A stretch of 64,000 bases of DNA from Mesorhizobium sp. (GTDB taxonomy: Bacteria; Pseudomonadota; Alphaproteobacteria; Rhizobiales; Rhizobiaceae), in NCBI RefSeq assembly GCF_023954305.1, contig NZ_JAMLIG010000003.1:248001-312000 (forward strand), given 5' to 3'. The position numbers were made by a program, and so were the translations under genes. The notes below the pieces were generated by a model. The model was not told the DNA's origin. It saw nothing but the letters and a program-made list of their open reading frames with translations, and searched no databases. Of this stretch, positions 59,818-64,000 are shown piece by piece; position 1 is the stretch's first letter; each line of letters starts with the position of its first letter.

Positions 59818-60603
59818 TCAGGCCTTCCTGAAGTTCGGCGCGCGTTTCTCGCGGAAGGCCGCGACGCCTTCCTTGTGCTCGGGAGTCGTATAGGCCAGCG
59901 TCTGGGCATAGCTCTCGAATTCAAGCATCTGTTCGAGCGTCGAATTCGACGACTTGTTGAGCAGCGTCTTGATCATGGCCAGCGCCGTCGGCGGGCCAGC
60001 GGCGATCTCGACGGCCAGCTTGCGCGCCTCTTCCATCAGCTTGTCGGCAGGAACGACGTGATTGGCCACACCGAGCGAAAGCGCCTCTTGGGCGTTGATC
60101 TTCTTGGCTGTGAAACAGAGTTCCTTCGCCTTGTTCAGCCCAACTACGCGAGTGAGCAGGTGCAGGCCACCGAGGTCGGGGACCAGTCCGAGCCGGGTAA
60201 AGATCTGGCTGAACACGGCCGCTTCGCTGGCAATGATGATGTCAGCCGCCAGCGCGATGTTGAAACCCGCGCCGACCGCGGCGCCATTGACGGCCGCGAT
60301 GACCGGCTTCTCCAGATTGACCAGCGGGCGCAGGATGTCCGCCAGGATCCAGCGATGCCGCTTGCGGCGGTCGAGTAGCGCCATGTCAGGGTTCATCGAC
60401 TTGACGTCGGCGCCAGCGCAGAAGGCTCGCCCGGCGCCGGTGATGATCACCGCACCGATGGCGTCGTCCGCGGCGATGTCGCGAATCAATCCCTGCATCT
60501 CGCGATAGAACTGATCGGTGGTCGCATTCATCGCATCCGGACGATTGAACGTGACAGTCGCGACGCCGTCGGTCACGTCGTAGAGGATGGTTTCAAACGC
60601 CAC
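59818..60603 (-). CDS. Enoyl-CoA hydratase/isomerase
   Basis: 261 residues. GTG start at 60603 with AAGGAG upstream. Crotonase features: VIITGAGRAFCAGADVKSM, NGAAVGAGFNIALAADI and RLGLVPDLGGLHLL. Catalytic-glutamate positions are not both retained (D in VPDLGG). Hydrates or isomerises the enoyl-CoA produced by the acyl-CoA dehydrogenase pair. 54 bases from the ligase gene, the largest gap in this operon. Confidence 0.9.
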   Translation of the reverse strand: MAFETILYDVTDGVATVTFNRPDAMNATTDQFYREMQGLIRDIAADDAIGAVIITGAGRAFCAGADVKSMNPDMALLDRRKRHRWILADILRPLVNLEKPVIAAVNGAAVGAGFNIALAADIIIASEAAVFSQIFTRLGLVPDLGGLHLLTRVVGLNKAKELCFTAKKINAQEALSLGVANHVVPADKLMEEARKLAVEIAAGPPTALAMIKTLLNKSSNSTLEQMLEFESYAQTLAYTTPEHKEGVAAFREKRAPNFRKA

Positions 60604-60657
60604 GGTGTCGTCTCCTTGCGAGGAATGGGACCGGGAAGATCGCCGAGGGGGTCGCGG

Positions 60658-62199
60658 TCATTGCGGCCGCAACCCGCGCCTCAGGATCTTGCCGGTCGGC
60701 CCCTTCGGCAATTCGGGGAGGAAATGAACTGCCGCCGGGACCTTGAAGTATGCGAGTTCTTCTTTGCACTTGTTGATCAGCGCCTCGGCAGAGACTGTCT
60801 CGCCGGGCTTCATCGCCACGTAGGCGACGGGGATTTCGCCCAGCGCCTCATCGGAGGCGCCCACGACAGCGACCTCGCTGACGCCGGGAATGTGATAAAT
60901 CACCTCCTCGATGTCGGCGGGGTAAATATTCTGGCCGCCGCGAATAATGACATCCTTCTTGCGGTCGACGATGTAGCCGTGTCCGCTCTCATCGACCATG
61001 CCGAGGTCGCCCGTATGCAGCCAGCCGCCGGCCAGCGCCGCGGCGGTGTCGTCGGGCATCCTGTAGTAGCCGAGCATGATGTGGGGACCGCGCATGCAGA
61101 TTTCGCCGACCTCGCCCGGCGCCGTTTCGCTGCCGTCTTCCTTGACCATCCGCATTTCCATGCCAGGCAGGATGCGGCCGATCGACTTCGGCCGTTTCAC
61201 CTTGCCGTCATCGTCGAGCTCGATGTGTTCCAGAGTAGCTAGCGCGGTGCCCTCGGTCAGGCCGTAACCGGTCATCACCACCGTGTCGCGCCCCATGAAG
61301 GCGTAGATGCGCTCCAGCAGCGCGGCCGGTACGGGCGCCGCGCCGGTCATGATCCGGGAGATCGAGCTCAAATCGTGATTGCGTGCTTCGGGATGATCGA
61401 ACAGCTTCTGCAACATGGTTGGCACGCCCGGGAAGAAGGTGCAGCCATATTTCTCGATCAGCTTGATGCACTGCTCGGGGTCGAAGCGCTGCATCAGCAC
61501 CATCGACCCGCCCGTCACCATCAGCGCATTGATGCACTGGTTCAAGCCGAAGGTGTTGTAGAGCGGCAGCGCGCAGAGCGTGACGGTGTTTTCATCAAGG
61601 CCAAGCCAGCCCGGCGTCGCATCGTAATTGAAGCCGATGTTGCCCAGTGACAGCATGACGCCCTTTGCCTTACCGGTCGTGGCACTGGTGTTGAGCATCA
61701 TGCCGACCGACGTTTCGGGTATCTGGACCGGTGCGTCGATCGGCTTGCCCATCGACTGGAGATTGTTCGCCGACGCGAGGCGCGGGTCTGTGGACAACGC
61801 GCCGCCACCGAGCACGAAAACACGCCTGAGCGTTTCGGTCCCCGGCGTGCCAATCTCGGGCAGCCGGTCGACGAATTCTTCCCCGACGATCAGAAACTCG
61901 AGATCGCAGCTCGAAACCACGTATGCCAGTTCGCCCTTCTTGTAGAAGATGTTCAGCGGCGATACGACCGCGCCCAGCGCAAAGATCGCCTGCTGGAAGA
62001 AAATGAACTCGGGTCGCGAATGCATCATCAGGCCGACGCGGGTTCCGACTGTCACGCCCGCGGCGGAGAGGCCACCGGCGATGACCTTCACGCGGTCGGC
62101 GATGTCGGCAAAACTGTATTCACCACCCTCGAAAACGAGCGCGCGCTTGCCGCCGCGCTCTCGCGCTTGCCGGAAAAGATGGTTGGCGAGGTTTGCCAC
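60658..62199 (-). CDS. Long-chain/aromatic acyl-CoA synthetase (FadD-like)
   Basis: 513 residues, GTG start at 62199 with GGAG upstream. Complete motif set: MMLNTSATTGKAKGVM (P-loop with S-A-T instead of S-G-T), TGYGLTEGTAL, hinge TGDLGMVDESGHGYIVDRKK with IRGGQNIYPADIEE, catalytic PTGKILRRGLRPQ. The A at the P-loop position is unusual. Activates the substrate for the acyl-CoA dehydrogenases encoded downstream. Confidence 0.92.
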   Translation of the reverse strand: MANLANHLFRQARERGGKRALVFEGGEYSFADIADRVKVIAGGLSAAGVTVGTRVGLMMHSRPEFIFFQQAIFALGAVVSPLNIFYKKGELAYVVSSCDLEFLIVGEEFVDRLPEIGTPGTETLRRVFVLGGGALSTDPRLASANNLQSMGKPIDAPVQIPETSVGMMLNTSATTGKAKGVMLSLGNIGFNYDATPGWLGLDENTVTLCALPLYNTFGLNQCINALMVTGGSMVLMQRFDPEQCIKLIEKYGCTFFPGVPTMLQKLFDHPEARNHDLSSISRIMTGAAPVPAALLERIYAFMGRDTVVMTGYGLTEGTALATLEHIELDDDGKVKRPKSIGRILPGMEMRMVKEDGSETAPGEVGEICMRGPHIMLGYYRMPDDTAAALAGGWLHTGDLGMVDESGHGYIVDRKKDVIIRGGQNIYPADIEEVIYHIPGVSEVAVVGASDEALGEIPVAYVAMKPGETVSAEALINKCKEELAYFKVPAAVHFLPELPKGPTGKILRRGLRPQ

Positions 62200-62201
62200 G
62201 G

Positions 62202-63026
62202 CTACTCCGCCGCCTTGCGATGCGGCATATGTGTCAGGTCGTCTTCGGTCGATGCGGGACCGGCGAACCAGTCATGCGGCATATGCTTTGGAATACGGAA
62301 GTCGTGGGCCGGCACGACGATGTCGGAAGCGGCCTTCACCTTCGCCATGCTGCCAACGTAGGTCGCTTCGCTCTCGCTGCGGATCGATCCCGGCAGGAAA
62401 CCGTCGCCAAGGAAGCGCATAGGGGCATCGGTGGCGCGCGGATCGGCTGGTAGCCAGCAGCGATAATGATCGCCGAGATCGGAGACGAGGGCCGCCTTAC
62501 CCTTTGCCGTCGTGACGATCACTACCTGCATGCCCGGCGTGTGGCCCGGCGCCTTGACCAGCCGAATACCGTCCATCAGATCGACGTCGCCGTCGACCAG
62601 CCGGAATTCGGAAGGCCGTTTGCGTTGCAGGAGCGCGATCACTGTCTCCTTGAAATAGTAGATGCGCTGGGTCGCGGCCGGATCGATGGCGTGGAAGACC
62701 TCGTCGCGCTGCACGACCACGCATGCCTTTGGAAACAGATCAAAGTTCCAGGCGTGGTCGAAATGCAGATGCGTCGGGATGACAAAGTCGATGTCTTCCG
62801 GCTTCGTGCCGACAGCCGCCAGCGCGGTGCGCAGCGACTCGCGGCCGCCGCCATCCCCATCGACCTTCAGCCGCGCCTTGACTTCGGCCGCGCTCGGCAT
62901 GCCGCTATCGACGAGCACATGGGTCTTGCCGTCGGTGACCAGCCAGACGTGGATCGGGTCGCGAAGCAGCCCTCCCCCATGCGGGATTAAGAGTTCGCCG
63001 ACACGCAGCGTATGGATTTCAAACAC
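62202..63026 (-). CDS. MBL-fold N-acyl-homoserine-lactonase-like hydrolase
   Basis: 274 residues from the GTG at 63026, which has GGGAGGAGC at the right distance. The zinc motif THLHFDHAW (HxHxDH) near the middle, GHTPGMQVV and VPAHD supply the metal ligands. The order and length match the AttM/AiiA-like lactonase family, distinct from the larger MBL proteins at 47308 and 18296. Genuine quorum quenching is possible, but in an acyl-CoA operon it more likely opens a lactone intermediate or hydrolyses a thioester. 2-base gap to the ligase gene. Confidence 0.85.
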   Translation of the reverse strand: MFEIHTLRVGELLIPHGGGLLRDPIHVWLVTDGKTHVLVDSGMPSAAEVKARLKVDGDGGGRESLRTALAAVGTKPEDIDFVIPTHLHFDHAWNFDLFPKACVVVQRDEVFHAIDPAATQRIYYFKETVIALLQRKRPSEFRLVDGDVDLMDGIRLVKAPGHTPGMQVVIVTTAKGKAALVSDLGDHYRCWLPADPRATDAPMRFLGDGFLPGSIRSESEATYVGSMAKVKAASDIVVPAHDFRIPKHMPHDWFAGPASTEDDLTHMPHRKAAE

Positions 63027-63058
63027 GATCGAGGCTCCTCCCACCCTTCGACCCGTTG

Positions 63059-64000
63059 CTAGCGGCCTTCCGCCTCGCCGTCGATCACTTCGAAATGCGA
63101 GATGTCGGCGAGCGAGCCGGTCGGTTCGCTATCGCGCCAGACAGCACGCACCCGCGTTCCGGGCTTCACGAGTTCCTTCGCCCTGCTCATGTCGATGCCG
63201 GAGATGTTGTGGATGAGGCGGGTCAGGGCGCCATCCAGGATGATCTCGGCGTAGACATAGGGCGGAGGCTGTTTCTGGCCGATGAATTGCAGGTGGATGA
63301 CCGAGCAGGCGCGCACGGTGCCTGTCTGCTTCACTTCCACCCAGGTGCCGGTCTTCTTGTGCGTGATGTCATCCAATTCGCGCGGCGGCAGCAAAGCGCC
63401 CTCGCCGTTCGAGGTGCGCACACCCATGATACGGCGGTTCGTTTTGATCTCGTCGAACAGACGGCCGTAGTACGGTCCGAAAGCGTGCTCGTAGTGCAGG
63501 TCCATGCGGTACGGCACGACTTCGAGTTGCTTCGCCGGGTTTTCCAGCAGCTTGATCTTGCCAACCGGAGCCTTGGGAGCAAGCGCAAAGCCCTTGATCG
63601 CAAGGATGCTGTCGCCGGCGCCGTCGCCCCAAACCGCCTCGACACGATCCCCGATCTTGAGATCGCCATAGCTGGCGCCGACGATCTGGTGCGGGAAGTC
63701 GAAGTCCGCGCCATCGATACGGATCAACCCGATTAGGCCGGCGTCCGTTTCGGTGAAGGCTGTCAGCACGCCGGTCGACGGCGCCTCGACCAGGTCAAAT
63801 TCGCTGTCGCCGCTCTTCGGGCAGAAATCCTGAGCCGGCACGGCGACCGTGCCGCTGTTCTTGAACTTCGAGCCGACGATCCGTTTGTTGCCGATCTCGG
63901 CGAGGAAGGTGCCCGCCGCCCGACCGGGCGTAAGCGTGTAGGGCATCGATAGGTCGCTCGGAAACGGCTTCAGGTCGATCGGATAGGTATCCGGGATGGA
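63059..64000 (-). CDS. Tandem DUF35/OB-fold protein, 5' end beyond the window
   Basis: At least 314 codons; the reading frame is open through the right edge (PIDLKPFPSDLSMPYT precedes the first internal methionine at 63946), so the true start lies outside. Two OB-fold units follow each other: the first has GTFLAEIGNKRIVGSKF and ASYGDLKIGDRVEAV, the second RLFDEIKTNRRIMGVR and RAKELVKPGTRVRAVW. The zinc-ribbon cysteines found in the DUF35 proteins at 10298 and 19356 are mostly lost (only DFCPKSG keeps one). No thiolase-like gene is next to it inside the window; one may lie further right. Confidence 0.8.
   Translation of the reverse strand, partial: SIPDTYPIDLKPFPSDLSMPYTLTPGRAAGTFLAEIGNKRIVGSKFKNSGTVAVPAQDFCPKSGDSEFDLVEAPSTGVLTAFTETDAGLIGLIRIDGADFDFPHQIVGASYGDLKIGDRVEAVWGDGAGDSILAIKGFALAPKAPVGKIKLLENPAKQLEVVPYRMDLHYEHAFGPYYGRLFDEIKTNRRIMGVRTSNGEGALLPPRELDDITHKKTGTWVEVKQTGTVRACSVIHLQFIGQKQPPPYVYAEIILDGALTRLIHNISGIDMSRAKELVKPGTRVRAVWRDSEPTGSLADISHFEVIDGEAEGR

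Noticed and set aside
1..64000. CRISPR arrays, rRNA, tRNA genes, phage structural genes or an antiphage system
   Set aside because: No direct-repeat/spacer array, no conserved RNA gene sequence and no phage or defence gene set was recognised; the only toxin-like sequence (hipA at 5148-5325) is a short fragment.

Overview
The window is GC-rich DNA (roughly 62-64 % by eye) with the codon use, short overlaps (ATGA/TGATG) and gene families of an alphaproteobacterium, most likely Hyphomicrobiales (rhizobia and relatives). No rRNA, tRNA, CRISPR array or phage structural gene is visible. Almost everything right of 6.3 kb is a catabolic island for organic acids that are imported, activated to CoA thioesters and degraded.

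Layout. 1-610: end of a DsrE-like gene and an MFS transporter gene cut by a transposon. 611-4224: compact transposon with tniA, tniB and tniQ, bounded by arrays of a repeated ~19-bp motif. 4225-6092: debris made of a truncated IS630 element, hipA, yhaN and ISL3-transposase fragments and an orphan transposon end. 6093-18181: one minus-strand operon, in transcription order solute-binding protein, LivH, LivM, LivF, LivG, tannase-like esterase, thiolase-like protein, DUF35 protein, CoA ligase, citryl-CoA-lyase-like protein, second CoA ligase, and a metallo-hydrolase cut off by the debris. 18296-22471: second module (thiolase-like, DUF35-CoA-ligase fusion, frameshifted metallo-hydrolase), divergent from a LysR regulator. 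23569-36542: long minus-strand operon of a ribose-type ABC importer with a permease/beta-propeller fusion, a biotin-dependent carboxylase, thiolase, BioY and a reductase. 36669-41433: third importer system, with a LivM-LivG fusion. 41514-49213: short transcription units (CGSC-motif protein pair, cupin dioxygenase, CoA ligase, amidohydrolase, SDR, metallo-hydrolase, EthD protein). 49212-55451: fourth importer operon, ending in enoyl-CoA hydratase and an EthD protein. 55465-64000: beta-oxidation-type operon that starts beyond the right edge (tandem OB-fold protein, lactonase-like MBL, CoA ligase, enoyl-CoA hydratase, two acyl-CoA dehydrogenases, zinc dehydrogenase, alpha/beta hydrolase).

How it fits together. 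Four ABC importers would bring in carboxylated or sugar-like substrates, five CoA ligases activate them, dehydrogenases and hydratases oxidise them, and thiolase/DUF35 pairs (related to the Ltp2-ChsH2 retro-aldolases of steroid side-chain degradation) cleave C-C bonds. The substrate cannot be read from the sequence.

The most interesting signal is regulatory: a 13-bp palindrome, CGAA-N5-TTCG with an AT-rich centre, lies in the promoter region of the catabolic units whose promoters fall inside the window (seven exact and two one-mismatch copies), between, over or directly after the predicted -35/-10 boxes. This looks like the operator of one shared repressor, encoded elsewhere or not yet recognised, that ties these operons into one regulon.
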